From: Combretum micranthum
Taxonomy: Eukaryota > Streptophyta > Magnoliopsida > Myrtales > Combretaceae
Assembly: GCA_024138025.1 (NCBI GenBank)
Contig: JAMXBD010000395.1
Coordinates: 558,001 to 622,000 of the forward strand
DNA length: 64,000 bases
Reading direction: 5' to 3'
Part shown: in pieces, positions 37,965 through 50,127 of the stretch
How positions within the stretch are numbered: position 1 is the first letter of the stretch
Layout of the letters: each line of letters starts with the position of its first letter
Notes under the pieces: generated by a model
What the model was told of the DNA's origin: nothing
Databases searched by the model: none
What the model saw: only the letters and a program-made list of their open reading frames with translations
Made by a program: the position numbers and the translations under genes

Positions 37965-38997
37965 GTTTTAGATATCTAATGTCTACAACATGAAGGTGTC
38001 TCGCTCTCTCCTTATACAACTAATTGTTTTCATAGACCAATGGTCTTCACTTTTCTAACTCATTTGGTTGAAGCTTCCTCTTCTTATCGATTGCCTTCAA
38101 GTCGACATTGGCAATCTTAATAGACCAATAGGCTTGATGCTCAATCTCAATTGGTAAGTGACATGCCTTACCATACACTATCCTATAAGGGATAATGCCT
38201 AAAGACGTTTAAAGGCCATTTTGTATGCCCAAAGGGCATCATCTAACTTCTTCATCCACCTCTTCCTATTTTGAGCAACCGTTTTCTCCAAAATCCTTTT
38301 TAATTCCCTATTAGAAACTTCAACTTCTCCACTTGTTTAAGGATGATATGGAGTGGCAGGCCTATGAAGCACTCCATATCCCCTAAGTACTTCATCTATT
38401 CAGCTATGACAGAAGTAGGTTCCTTTGTCACTAATTAATGCCTTTGGTTCTCCAAATCTTAAAAATAGTTTCTTCAAAAACTTAAGCACTACTTGGGGCA
38501 TCATTAGTGGGTAGAGCTAGGGCTTCATCCTACTTGGAAGTGTAATTGATAGTAACTAGAATGTACCTGTTGCCATAAGAACTTGGAAATGGCCCCATGA
38601 AGTCTATTCTCCTCACGTCAAAGACTTTTCCCCATGAAATCTATTCCCCTTACGTCTAAGACTTCACACTCTAGTATGTACTTCTAGGGCATCTCATCCT
38701 TCCTCGATATATACCCTGTTCTTTAGCACCTGTCACACAAATGAATTAACATCCTTGAATATACTTGGCTAGTAAAAACCCGCTTCCAAGTCTTTTTGTG
38801 CTTTTTATTTATGCTATAATGGCCTTTAGTGGGGCCGATGCAGCAATGGAACAAGATCCTTTGCCCTTCTTCGTGAGAGACATAATGCCTTATAATCTGA
38901 TTAGCACACATCCTATACATATATGAATCTTTTCAGAAGTAGTATTTCAACTCTGAAAAGAACTTCTTCTTCTTCTTGTATGAATCAAAGTCTTAGG
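37965..38997 (-). pseudogene. Integrase remnant of the minus-strand Athila element
   Basis: The frame at 38920-38723 matches the HHCC zinc-binding part of gypsy integrase (RMCAN start, CIGPTKGHY core, CDRC end). Further left, conceptual translation of the minus strand gives the RFGEPKALISD core region near 38440, the ILEKTV segment near 38290, and the IEIEHQAYW segment near 38150. A duplicated stretch of about 46 bp (38594-38680) adds to the damage. Similarity fades at about 37965. The zinc-binding part is split from the RNase H remnant by the 39006-40049 insertion. Confidence 0.75.
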
Positions 38998-39005
38998 GGA
39001 ATACC

Positions 39006-40049
39006 TAGAGCTGGACAAATGGGCCATAACCCGTGGGTTGGCCCGTTTAACCCACTTTTAAAACGGGTTAGGGTTGATTTTTTTCAACCTGTTTAAAAGC
39101 TGGCTAAAAAAACCCAGCCCATTTAACCCACGGGTTAAAGTGGGTTAACCCACAATGGACCGAGTTGGCCCACTTTTTTTTTTAAGATTAAAAAATAGAA
39201 CAATTTAATTTTTTCGTATACGTATAATGAGTCTTCAAATTATGAATAAGTATAGGTATTTGTAAGGAAACCTAAAACCTATTTTACCCTACATAGTTGA
39301 ATAGGTTTTTGAAAAAGTGTTAAAGTAAGGCTTTTAGTTTTAATTTGTCAAAACTCGTTCCTAGACCATAAAGATACTAGTTTCAATTTTTTCAGATGTA
39401 AAAATATTATAAATAATTTGGTGTTTCTTCTTTTACATATATATATATATATATATATATTTTAATAAGTGAACTTAAACTTTATCATAGATTGTATTTT
39501 TAATTAAGATTACTTTTTGTGATAAATTATTATTCAAAGTTTTATTGTTAGGTTTATGATTTGTGCGTTTATGAAAATATGTAATTAAACATTATGTGAT
39601 TGGATAGTTAAAACATTACAAGTTGATGATGAATGTATATATTAATTATAATTAAATGAATATATTAACAAAGTTGCGGGACAATTTACCTCAAAAATGT
39701 TATATCATACAAAACTACTACAAGATACACGAAGTATATTTAATCTTGTGTATTCTATATAGTACAATTTTGTTGATACATTTTATAACTTATAAGATTG
39801 CTTCTGATAATAAAATTTAGAAATCTCATTATGTGTGTGTGGGTTTTTTTTTTTTTTTCCCTTTTCCTTTTTCTATTATAACTTAGTGGGCTGGCCCGTT
39901 TAACCCACCAATCCGTGTAGGTTGGGTTAGGATTATAAATTTTGGCCCGTTTATTAAAGTGGGTTAAAATTTGTGGCCCGTTTAACCCACCAGCCCGCAT
40001 GGGCCGGGCCGGGTTGGGTTGGCCCATTTAACCCACTTGCCCAGCTCTA
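39006..40049. mobile_element. Non-autonomous hAT-like element, 1044 bp, inside the Athila remnant
   Basis: The left end reads TAGAGCTGGACAAATGGGCC and the right end GGCCCATTTAACCCACTTGCCCAGCTCTA, so the terminal TAGAGCTGGxCAA is inverted. The flanking 8-mers GGAATACC (38998-39005) and GGAGGACC (40050-40057) match at six of eight positions. Subterminal regions are packed with GGGTTAACCC-type motifs and GGCCCGTTTAACCCA repeats, and the centre is AT-rich with (AT)n at 39436-39460. No transposase is encoded. It interrupts pol between RNase H and integrase. Confidence 0.8.
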
Positions 40050-40057
40050 GGAGGACC

Positions 40058-41624
40058 TTCCCTACTCAGTAGTTTGCTAAGTTGGCAAACCATGGAGTTC
40101 TTTGGCCCTCTATAACACAGATTGCATAAAGACTATCTTTTGGAAACTTATCATTGATTTCCTTCTCCTTCAATTCCTCCAAATAAGGGTTATCCAATCT
40201 AAAAAGATGATCTGTTGCCAAATTCTTTGCTCCTTTCTTATTCTGGATCTCCAAATTAAATTTTTAGAGCAACAAAACCCATCTTATCAACCTTGGTTTG
40301 GCATTAGACTTGGACTGAAAGTGTTTTAAAGCCGAGTGGTTAGTATAGACTACCACTTTACATAGGATAAGGTATGGCTTAAACTTGTCAAATGCAAAAA
40401 CTATCACAAGCAACTCCTTTTCTGTAGTGGTGTAAATCTCTTGTTTGGTTGTTAGAGTTTTGCTTATGTAATAGATAGGTTGGAAGTACTTCTCCTTCCT
40501 TTATCTCAACACAACCCCTACAACTGAGTTACTTGCATCATACATGAGCTTAAATGGTAGATTCTAGTCAGGAACTACCATTATAGGGGCATGTGTCAAT
40601 TTTTCCCTCAAAATGTTAAAGGTCTCCATACACTTGTAATCAAAGTTGAATGTAACATCTTTTCTAACAACTTGGTCAATAGCCTTGTAATCTCGGATAA
40701 GTCTTTGATGAACCTCTGGTAAAAAACAACATGCCTAAGAAAGCTTCCAATCTCCTTGACAGATGTTGGTGGAGGCAATATTGAAATCACCTCCGCCTTA
40801 GCCATGTCCACTTCTATCCCTTTCATACATTCTTTGTGACCCGATACTGTACCTTGCCATACCATAAATGGCACTTTTCCTAATTCAATACCAAGTTGGT
40901 CCCTTCACATCTACTCAATACCTTCTCTAGATTAAATAAACACTCAAACAAGTTCCCAAACACTGAAAAATCATTCATGAATACCTCCATTACATCCTCC
41001 ACTAAATCCCCAAATATAGCTAGCATGCACCTTTGAAATATTGCAGGTGCATTACATAGCCCAAAAGGCATTTTACGGTATGCAAAGGTACCGTAGGGGT
41101 AGGTGAATGTCATCTTTTCCTAGTCTTCTAGTGCTATGGGAATTCGGAAGTACATAAAAACCCCATCCAAGAAACAGTAGTACTCATGATCAGCAAGTCG
41201 CTTTAACATCTATTTGATGAACGGTAGTGGAAAGTGGTCTTTTCTAGTAACATCGTTGAGCTTTCGATAATCAATGCACACCCTTTAGCTCGTTATGGTA
41301 TGCATCAGGATAAGCTCATTGCTCTCATTAGGCACAACTGTCATGCCCCTTTTCTTTAGGACCACTTAAATTGGACTTACCTATAGGCTATTTGAAATTA
41401 AGTAAATGGGTTTTGCAACCAATAACTTCGCTACCTACTTCTTGACTACCTCTTTCATGTTGGGTTTCGGCATCCTTTGTGGTTGCACCATCGACTTAAA
41501 TTTGTTCTCCATCAAAATCTTATGGGTACAAAAAAAGGGATTAATTCCCTTGATCATCGGTAACTTAGAATTCTCTGCTAAAAAAGCATACTCTAGATAA
41601 GAAGGCAATTGTTTCAATTCTAAC
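40058..41624 (-). pseudogene. RT and RNase H remnant of the minus-strand Athila element
   Basis: The frame at 41113-40880 is the RT palm region (PYGTFAYRKMPFGLCNAPA). Its active-site box reads FMNDFSVFG instead of FMDDFSVFG, so the first catalytic Asp has become Asn. The frame at 40874-40608 is the RT thumb/connection part (VDMAKAEVISILPPP). The frame at 40254-40066 is the RNase H end (KNLATDHLFRLDNP). Between them are stops and frameshifts. The upstream part continues as the frame at 41806-41435, split by the solo LTR. Confidence 0.85.
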
Positions 41625-43109
41625 TGTTGGGTTTCCATGGTTTTAGGATTTATAAAGATCAAATCTTTTGCAGCGAAATTCAAAAAGAAAACATTAATCC
41701 AGTATCTATATGTTTTGATTAGATTAAAACAAAACAAATAGTTCGAATTTATACCTTTAACCTTAAAACTTGGAATCAATCGGCAGATCGGATATGCAGG
41801 TACCACAAATTTGCAATCCCCTTTATGGTATCCACATGAATGAACACTCTTTCAAAAGGATCCATCACATGGTAGCGTTATCTAGAACACTTCTAGATAT
41901 GATCAGGAAAATTTTACTCAAGACTCTCATGTTTCTCTCTTTTAGGGTTCATAAAATTTCTCTGTAGGTCTAATGTTAACAACACATTTCATGACCCCTA
42001 AAAGAAACCTCTTATGTCTTATTTATAATAATGTCAATATGAATAATTACATTAGTGCTCATAATCTTATTAAAGATAAATTAATTATAAATTAATTTAT
42101 TAACATAAGAATTCCTAGTCCAATTAGGAATTATTATTGTTCTTAATAAATTATATTTATTTATTATTATTAATAAATTAAGATTAATAATAAATAAACT
42201 TTTTATTCCTGTTGGACTTATTTAAATTTAGTCCATGATCCTTTTTGTTCATTTTACGTGTGTGACCCTATAGGTTCACTTAATGTTGGTTGTTGACCTA
42301 AAACCATTTCACTTAACAAAACATAAGTGGCCTCAAGCAAGTCATTATATTTACCTAAATTAAGTGAAGATCGGTGACCCAATTTTTTACATGATCCATA
42401 ACTTATGTCATTATCCTTTTGTCACATGATATCTAGATTGAATATAAGGCATGAAAAGTATCACCCTTATATTGTTCAATGTTATCCTTTCCCGATTACC
42501 AAGTGGCTTGATAAAACAAATGAAATTGATCACGTTATCAATTCATTTGAGCACGGCTATGCATTTCTTAGTTTTACTTATCGAGGGGTCCGAAGATATA
42601 TCTCTTATAACAAGAAGGATAAATCTTATCTTAATCACTCAACTTCCTCTACATGAGTCACATTATTCCCAATCACAGCCTTTATAATTATCTGATTAAA
42701 GATAACATTTGATTAAGTTGAATCATAATGTTCCTCATGGAGGAACCTATGGTGATTTCAAGTCTAAGGATATACTGACATTGTTATTATGAGAATCACT
42801 TATGACACTAATCCATGTAGTAATCTATAGCGGGTAAGTCTAGTATATAATCCTCTAATATATGCTTATGAGTTTGATTTGTATCCCCATACAAATAAGC
42901 ATCTCATGACTATCAAACAAAAGCTCATACTAGATTTAATTCATTCTCATTCCCACAATAATGAGCATGTGGGGACTTTTAGAATAATTAAATTATTTAT
43001 AAATCCTATTATAAAGTAAACATGCAAACAATATAATAGAAACGTCTATATTAATAATATATACATGATGACAATATCTAATACTTGGCCTAGGGAACAA
43101 TCACTAACA
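41625..43109 (-). repeat. Solo LTR, 1485 bp, with perfect 5 bp target duplication
   Basis: On the plus strand it starts TGTTGGGTTTCC and ends AATCACTAACA, i.e. TG...CA with TGTT/AACA inverted ends. CTAAC flanks it exactly on both sides (41620-41624 and 43110-43114). Removing it rejoins the Athila pol reading, which breaks between the LELKQLP segment and the protease remnant. There is no internal domain, so it is a solo LTR left by recombination. The minus orientation is a guess from the GGAAACCCAACA end, which I associate with copia LTR 3' ends. The family is not identified; copia is more likely than gypsy. Confidence 0.88.
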
Positions 43110-44000
43110 CTAACTTAGGGGGCTCCTCTACTAAGGGCTTTAACTGAGCAATGTTGCTTTGGTTGATCTCCTCAACCCCAAAATCTTTCTTTCGCTTAGC
43201 ATAGACCTCCAACTAAGCAATCATCTCTTTCACCTCTTCAACTCCATCAGATTCACTTCCCCTTATCAAACACAACTCTAAAGGATCTTTACTCAAAAGA
43301 TCTAGCATAAAATCAGAAATAGTCAAATCAACAAAATTAATAGCAAAGCATTCATCTTCATCGCTCATTGATTTCTTGAAAATGTCAGGCATATCATTGA
43401 TTTCTTGATAATGTTAGGCATTCTAATGACCATCTCCGTACTTCCAACTTGGAGGACTAGCTTCCCATCCTTGACATTAATAACTGCACCAACAGTTGCG
43501 AAAAATGATCTTCTTTATATGAGTAGAACCTCCATATCCTCACCATGTCAAAAACTACAAAATCAACAAGAAAAATAAAGTCACGTGCCTTTACTAGAAC
43601 ATCTTCCATAACCCCTCTTGGAAACCTCATGGATCTGTCAACCAATTAAAAACTCTTTCTTGTGCTTTTGGGCTCTCCTAAGTTCAACTTCTTAAACATG
43701 CTGTAGGGCATGAGGTTTGATGCTGGCTCCAATACTTGCTAATGCTCTCTCTACTAGGAGGTCTCCTATCAACCATGGAAAGATAAAGCTACCATGATCC
43801 TTAAGTTTCCTAGGCAACTTATTTAATAGAATTGCCGAGCACTCTCCAACAAAGGTAATGGTAGAAAGTTCTTCCAACTTTCTTTTGTTTGACAAAAGCT
43901 CCTTCAAAAAATTTTGCATACTTAGGCATCTAGCCTAAGGCTTCCATTAGAGGAAGGTTGATGTGCAATTGTTTAAAAAGTTATAGGAACTTCTTGTAAT
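43110..44000 (-). pseudogene. Protease-region remnant of the minus-strand Athila element
   Basis: The frame at 43919-43692 matches the region before and at the retropepsin active site (FLKELLSNKRKLEE, KLPRKLKDHGSF). Where the young element has ALADLGAS, this copy has ALASIGAS, so the catalytic Asp is lost. The frame at 43645-43457 continues it (RFPRGVMEDVLVKARDF). Frameshifts separate the pieces. Confidence 0.8.
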
Positions 44001-45640
44001 GCTCATCATCCTTGTCCTTTCTTAATCTGAAGAGGTAAGGTAAAGATGGGTGATACTCCTTTGATACTACAAGCAAGTCTTTGTCTCATTTTTCACCGTT
44101 TGCTCCTCACTTTTAGTCTCAACTTCTTTCCTCTTTTCATGGTTCTTTTCTAAGGTATTTAACTCTTTCCTACTTTTGAGAGTTATGACCTTAACTTGCT
44201 TTCTGAAGTTTGTCTTGGTATTACCCTATAAGGACCTAAGAGCTCTATATGAGAGTATCTTAAAGATCTTCCTAAGCTTATTTCTAAGTTATGTATCAAT
44301 GTACCTTAATTTCTTAAGGCCGTTTTTGTGGCTTAGTGGCTATTTTCAGAGGCCTTGATGTATCGAACCAACATGTCCTCAATGGACATTGGCTTATTCT
44401 GAGGGGGGAGGCACTTGTCTTCGGAATATAGGGGCTGCATATTAGAGCTTTGACTTGTATTGTTGCTCCATCTAAAGTTGGGGTAGTTCCTCCAACCTGG
44501 GTTATACATGTTGTTGAAATGGTCATTCCTTGCTCTGATTGGGTTCCTCATGTAGTTAACCTGCTTTACTTGATAAGCCTTTGATGAACTTGCTAAATTA
44601 GAATCTAGTAATACTAAGACTTTGTTCTAACCCATGGTTAGGCTGTCAAGCTTCCTTGCTAACACGTGTACCTTATGTGCTAAGGCGTAAGTGATATCCA
44701 ACTCATATCTTCCTACTAGCCTTTTCTCTCTAGCTCTTGCAAATGACTACTGATAGTGGCTATTAGCCATACCTTCAAATAGTCGAATGCATTGCTTAGG
44801 TGATTTATGGTTTAGGCTCCCACCAGTAGCTACATCAATGAGTTTCTTGGTTATATGGTTCAGTTCGTTATAGAAGGTTAAAATCTGGTGCCACTTTGGT
44901 GCCCATGATGGGGACATTTCCTAAGGAGATCCTTCCAAAAATAGAGATATCTACTCTCAACTTAGCTGTTCTTGATGGTAGGAAACATTTCTTCATGAAC
45001 AACTCTGTCATCTCTTGCTAAGTGTTAATGGAGTTCCTTAGCATGCAGTTAAGCCACCATTTGACATTGGTCCTTGAAGAGGACAGAAATAACTTGAGGT
45101 GGATGGCATCCTTTGAAACGCCACTTATGTTGAATGTGTTGCAAATTTATAGAAATTGCTTCCAGTGGGTATTCAGATCTTCGTTATTGAACCCATCAAA
45201 CTAGACATACTAGTAGATCATTCGGATCACACTTGGCTTGATCTCAAAGTTATTTGTTGTAAACCTCAATCTGTCAATGCTTATGCTAGTCCCATCCAAG
45301 TTGGGCCTACAATAATCCAACATCGTCCTTTGAGCCATAAGGGGATTGACTCCTAGCTCATTTTTTGGGGGCACTTCATTCCCATTCTCCCTAGGTAACG
45401 GTGGGTTCATATTCAGAGGTGGAACTTGCTCCACTCTACCATTTGGGTTCAATGTACCAGCATCTGTTAGAGGGTCTCCAACTACATTTTCCATCTTTGA
45501 AGATTGACTTCTCTCTTCTGATACAGGGAGGTGATCTTTGCAAAATCTCTTTGATTTTCCTTAGGTTCTTTTGGACAATCTTGTTGGCTTCGGGATCGAA
45601 GTCTACTAATCCAAATGAGTAACTTTGGGTCATAAACTAC
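44001..45640 (-). pseudogene. gag remnant of the minus-strand Athila element
   Basis: The frame at 45494-45210 matches the gag N-terminal part (DYCRPNLDGTSIS, NNFEIKPSVIRM). The frame at 44551-44333 carries the PGWRNYPNFRWSN box, which aligns with the GWRNHPNF box of the young element. An upstream frame (45633-45436) is rich in charged residues. Stops and frame changes lie between. No CCHC zinc knuckle is seen, as is usual for Athila gag. Confidence 0.8.
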
Positions 45641-45743
45641 AAATTAGAATTAAGTCAATGTGAGAACAAAATTTCAAATAAGATAATGACAAAAACATAT
45701 GCTAAAAGAGCAGGAATCATAATTTTCCTAGTGATGATGTCAT

Positions 45744-45761
45744 TCCTTGGCAACAGCTCCA
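45744..45761 (-). other. Degraded primer-binding site (tRNA-Asp type)
   Basis: The 18 bases match the tRNA-Asp-type primer site of the young element (TGGCGCCGTTGCCGGGGA) at 14 of 18 positions when read on the minus strand. The site starts 6 bases inside the LTR end, nearly the same spacing as in the young element. It marks the 5' end of the internal region. Confidence 0.75.
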
Positions 45762-45767
45762 AAAACT

Positions 45768-47489
45768 TGATTGCCTCTATTCAGAGCTACCAATTCTTAA
45801 AATTTATATACCTATATTCTATCCTTACTCTGTTGGACATGCAAGTATACCTATTGTTTGTTAGCATGGATGAGCCTTCTCATGAAAATAGATACAAACA
45901 CCAGTACTTTATTAATTCTCCCATTATCTAGCGGTCTTAGTAATTGATTGAATTAAGTATATTGAGTCTAACTCTAACAACTAAATTACATTGACTATAA
46001 TTACGCCAAAACACAACAATTAAGACAACAATAACAACGATATCACTTCATAGTAGATTTACTCCATCATATCAACTTGATTCATTAAACGTTTATCCTG
46101 ATAATTATTTTCTGCAGGAATTCTTCAATTATGAGTATTCTTCTCAGAACTACTCAATTCTAATCCTAATTATATTCATTATAATCTCTCCTAAATGAAT
46201 AGCCAAATCAACATTGCATTAATTTCGTATTGATATTCTTGAATTCCACAAAATATGCAACAAACTTTGTAATAATATCTCTATTAACAGAAGTAGTTTG
46301 TTCTAGTGATTCAGATATACTTAATGAAATTGTTTCTTAGCATGTTCCGTTAAGATCTACTACAAGAATGTATCGTGCACTACACTATCTTAACTTTAAT
46401 GAAGTTTTAATCACCATAAATCAATAATTTGCAAGATAATCTACATGTTCATGCATGTTTCATGTCAACATGACTTTGTAAGCTCTAAATTACTACCCAG
46501 TCATGATGAAACAACAATAAACACAAAAAATACATAGAGATATCAACAAAATAAACATGGAAGAAGAAATAAAAGTAAACTCCTTTTGAATTATAATCAT
46601 AAAAGTCTATACAACAACATGAACGATGAATTTCTATCTTCTCTCTCTCAAGTTCTTTTGGAAAAGTTACAAGATACAACAATAAATACAACGAATTCAC
46701 TCACAAAGACACTCTCTTATCACACAAGGATTACACACGTCGGGATTACTAAGTGAATAATATGATTCCTTATGTCTTGCAATGTTTCAAGTGAGTATTT
46801 ATATGTTTGCATCACCTGATATGACAACTTGGTGAAACTTTGTCTCAATTGGTCTTTATCCCATTTCAAAATGTCCTCTTAAATCCAAAATGGCATGAAA
46901 ATAAACAAAAATCAACTACCATCAAGACCACATCATGGGCTGTTATCTTTAGGCTGAAGTATCTAAGGTAGATCACAGCCGTGATTTCCTCGGATCAAAA
47001 TTGCTTGTACAATAAGTTCATGATCAAACCTTCATAAAAACTATTGCAATTCGGTCCCCTTTTGGTTAGGCCGTGACCCCCTCTGTGCCGTGATAAAGGT
47101 CATGACCCCCTCTATGTTTTCTTCTTTTTCTTCATATCACGGTCGTATCATGCTTGAACATGTGATCAGTGAAGATCACCATCTAGATCATGACCATATC
47201 AAGGCCTATGATCTCGTCTGTATCATAGATTCTTCTTAATCACACCCGTGATAGCTCCTTTAATATAGATCCAAGATGATCATTGATCTTATCATGGGTA
47301 TGATGAGAACTAGATGCTATTTTCACTTCAAATCTTGTTTGAATTTGATCCAATTGTTGATGTTTTGCGTTGTTATACCTAAAATGAATATATTTATAAT
47401 TTAAGTACCATATCCTTGAATAAATCTCTAAATAAGCACTAAATTTTATGTAATATCCTAAGGAAATCATGGATACTTTATCGCTATCA
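45768..47489 (-). repeat. 5' LTR of the minus-strand Athila element, 1722 bp
   Basis: Read on the minus strand it begins TGATAGCGATAAAGTATCC and ends GAGGCAATCA, with TGAT/ATCA inverted ends. The primer site follows after 6 bases. It shares the TGATA start with the young Athila LTR but is otherwise too diverged to align by eye. No second copy is present at the other end of the element. Confidence 0.7.
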
Positions 47490-48387
47490 CTTTTTATTGA
47501 GCATGATGAGCTTTTATTGAGCTTGGAATTAAAGCTCGAGTTTGACTCATTTAAATAGCCCCCTTTCTATTTTTTTTCAAACCTAAAAATAACACATAAG
47601 ACTCAAGGGTTGATAAATTTATAACATATATATTAAAGAGAAATTAGTTTTGTTTCTTTAACTATATATTAATATATCATAAATATGGAACTTATAAATT
47701 TGCTAACAAGCCTACTTGTAAGCCTGTCCATAAGCCTAAAACAAGCTGTTTACGAGTCGGCTCATGAACCTAAATCAAAGCTTAAGCTCGGCTTGATTAG
47801 ATAAATAATCTTTATCCTAGGCTTGAGTTCATTTAGTAAATGAACCGAGCTCGAGCCAAGTTGAGTTTGAAGTAAGTCGAGTTAAAGTAGTTCGGCTCAT
47901 TTGTAGCTCCAATCTTAAACATAGCTAAATCCAAGGATTCAATCAAAAGTAATTGCATACCTTATTCTCCTATATTCAATACATTATTCCAACATCATTC
48001 TAATCTCGTTTTCAATACTATTAAAGGCTAAAGATTCAAGATTAAGAAGGTAGAGAACCTTCATCAACATTAAGATTGGAGTAGTAGTGGAAGACTTGAA
48101 TTGAATGTTCATATTCTTTAGTAAGTTTTTATTTATTTTGTTGGATGTATGTAAATGTAATAATGATATTATATGTAAATAATGTGGATCTAAACATAAT
48201 ATAGTAGGTAAGATGCGTTAATTAACATATATAAACCGAAATATGAACCATATTACTAAATGTGTGTAAATAGTGTTTTTAATAAATTAATCACCTAGAT
48301 TAACAAATAGGCATGATAAATATAATATATAGAATATATTTGATGTGAAATATTGATAATATGTGTATGTTTGTATTGGTTACTAAT
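47490..48387. other. Spacer between the two Athila elements
   Basis: About 47500-47920 resembles hAT-like subterminal sequence (AAGCTCGAGTTTGACTC, AGCTTAAGCTCGGCTTG, CCGAGCTCGAGCC) similar to the 19020 element, so the old Athila may have inserted next to or into such an element. The rest is AT-rich. The last 5 bases (CTAAT) would be the left target site of the young element. Confidence 0.45.
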
Positions 48388-49850
48388 TGATAAGTGTCAT
48401 TAGACCCTTAATTTTGATGCTATTTGAACATTCTTGGTATGTAATTTCTGAGATTTCATGGAGAAAAGGACATTAATTTTGTGAAAAATTCATTTCTTGG
48501 CTTAAAGATCATATTTGGAAGTTTTTATGATGGTTCAAAGGAAATTAAAGCAAATTAAACAAGTTTGAATCAATTTTGTTCAAGAAGGAAGTTTATGTTT
48601 TCATCCTTTTGTTCATCCTTGGCAGGGAAGAACTGGGAGGAAGAGGTCAGAATGCAAAAGAGAATTTTAATCTTCATCCCTACCTTCATCCTTAGCCAGG
48701 AAGGACGCGAAGGATGCGAACAGCAGCTACACATGAAGAAAAGATTTCAGCCTTTTATTCATCCTCACCCAGGGCTGACAGTCGAGGAAGACATCAGAAG
48801 GCTTTTAAAACAAGTTTTAGTTATTTTTGCCTTCATCCCTGCCCCGATCCTGGCCAGGATGACGCCTGAGGATGAACTGGATTTTTCCAAAAGTATAAAT
48901 AGAGCTCTGTTTTCTTGTTTTATAATTTTTAGATCATTTTCTTAGGCTCTAAAACAGAAATTACGAAGGATTTTGCTAGGGCATCCATTGAAGATCTCAA
49001 GACATCAATTAGGGTTTATTCTTTCTATCATGATTCTTTCTATTTCCTCTAGATCTTTTGTTCTTATTTTGAATCTCATGGAGGAGTAGATTCTTATACT
49101 CTTCATCTTGTGAAACCCTAACCATACGAATTGAATTGTCTTTTGATTGATGAATATTCATGTCTTTGTATCTATTAATGTGATTCAATAGCCTTGTGAT
49201 TGAATTGTGCACAAATTAATTGCATGCTTGATTCTTATTGGATTGAAAGAGGTTTCATTCAATTAGATAGATCTTCATGAATAGACGAATTGCTAAAGAT
49301 CTTCATGAATAGACGAATTGCTAATTTCACCTAGAGGTAGGGAAATTACGATTTTCTGCTATAAAGAATTTAATTCTTGTTCAAGGATCATGATCTTTAA
49401 TGCAATCCTATGTAATGTTAGTAAGGGAGAGGTCTCTACTATCTCATTTAGGGTTAGGAATTGATTAACTCGAGGAGGAATTGATTTACTTGTTGAGATC
49501 CCGTAGTGCAAAGCATGAATGATTCATTAATCAATCTTTTATAAGAACTTTAGGTTAGGGTGGATCAAGGTGGAGAGTATGTCTTGTGATTGAATTCATC
49601 TTTGAAAGCAGACATTAGTTGATTTTAGAGCTTGCTTAATCTTTTGCTTAGTAGTTAATTGTAGATTTCTCTCCAAAATTTAGGCTAAATAGTAGAGAAC
49701 CAGTAATACTAGTACTTGTTCTTCAAAATCCCTGAGGACGATACCCTAAAATCTATGCTACATCGAATAGGTGTGCTTGCCTAGCTTCGATCGTAGATTT
49801 AATCGGGTTTACAAATTTTAGAAATTAATACGATCGGTAAAACATCATCA
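48388..49850 (+). repeat. 5' LTR of the young Athila element, 1463 bp
   Basis: It starts TGATAAGTGTCATTAG and ends AAAACATCATCA (TGAT/ATCA inverted ends). It is nearly identical along its whole length to 60946-62407. A TATAAAT box lies at 48894-48900. A 19-22 bp direct repeat (AGATCTTCATGAATAGACGA) is tandemly duplicated near 49265-49320. Motifs ATCCTGGCCAGGATGAC (about 48848) and ATCCTTAGCCAGGAAGGAC (about 48697) match repeats in the spacer at 55772-56190. Confidence 0.93.
48894..48900 (+). promoter_or_regulatory. TATA box in the 5' LTR
   Basis: TATAAAT followed by AGAGCTCTG, a good plant TATA context, lies about 510 bp into the LTR. This would place the U3/R boundary near 48925. The same box is conserved at 61449-61455 in the second LTR. 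Confidence 0.6.
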
Positions 49851-49857
49851 AGTTTCT

Positions 49858-49875
49858 TGGCGCCGTTGCCGGGGA
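49858..49875 (+). other. Primer-binding site, tRNA-Asp type
   Basis: TGGCGCCGTTGCCGGGGA lies 7 bases after the LTR. From memory it is complementary to the 3' end of plant tRNA-Asp including CCA, the primer usually assigned to Athila elements. Confidence 0.88.
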
Positions 49876-50127
49876 TCTTGAAAAGCAATATTAGGAAAAG
49901 CCATATTATCTACTACTTTAGTCATTTTTTTTTTTATTTTCTTCTTCTCCTGCTTTTCAATAATTCTGATTAGTTCTTATTTGTTGTTATAGGTGTATGA
50001 CAAGGAGCCTTCCGACAGATCTTCTCGATTTAGACCCTGAAATCGAGAGAACATTCCGTAAAACTAGGAAGAATAGTTGCTGAACATTTGAGCAATCATT
50101 CAGATTAAGCAAGAGGAAGAACAAGTC

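Larger units (their letters stand above)
37965..47489 (-). mobile_element. Old Athila-lineage Ty3/gypsy retrotransposon, 3'-truncated, minus strand
   Basis: Read right to left, the order is 5' LTR (47489-45768), primer site (45761-45744), gag, protease, RT, RNase H and integrase, all as decayed but clearly homologous counterparts of the plus-strand element at 48388. Coding similarity stops inside the integrase C-terminal region at about 37965. The env-position region, polypurine tract and 3' LTR are absent. It carries two later insertions, at 39006-40049 and 41625-43109. Stops, frameshifts and lost catalytic residues show that it is inactive. Confidence 0.85.

Noticed and set aside
48565..48945. 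126-codon frame at the start of the first LTR
   Set aside because: It lies in the LTR upstream of and across the TATA box. The second LTR copy breaks the same frame at short indels, so it is not a conserved coding sequence.
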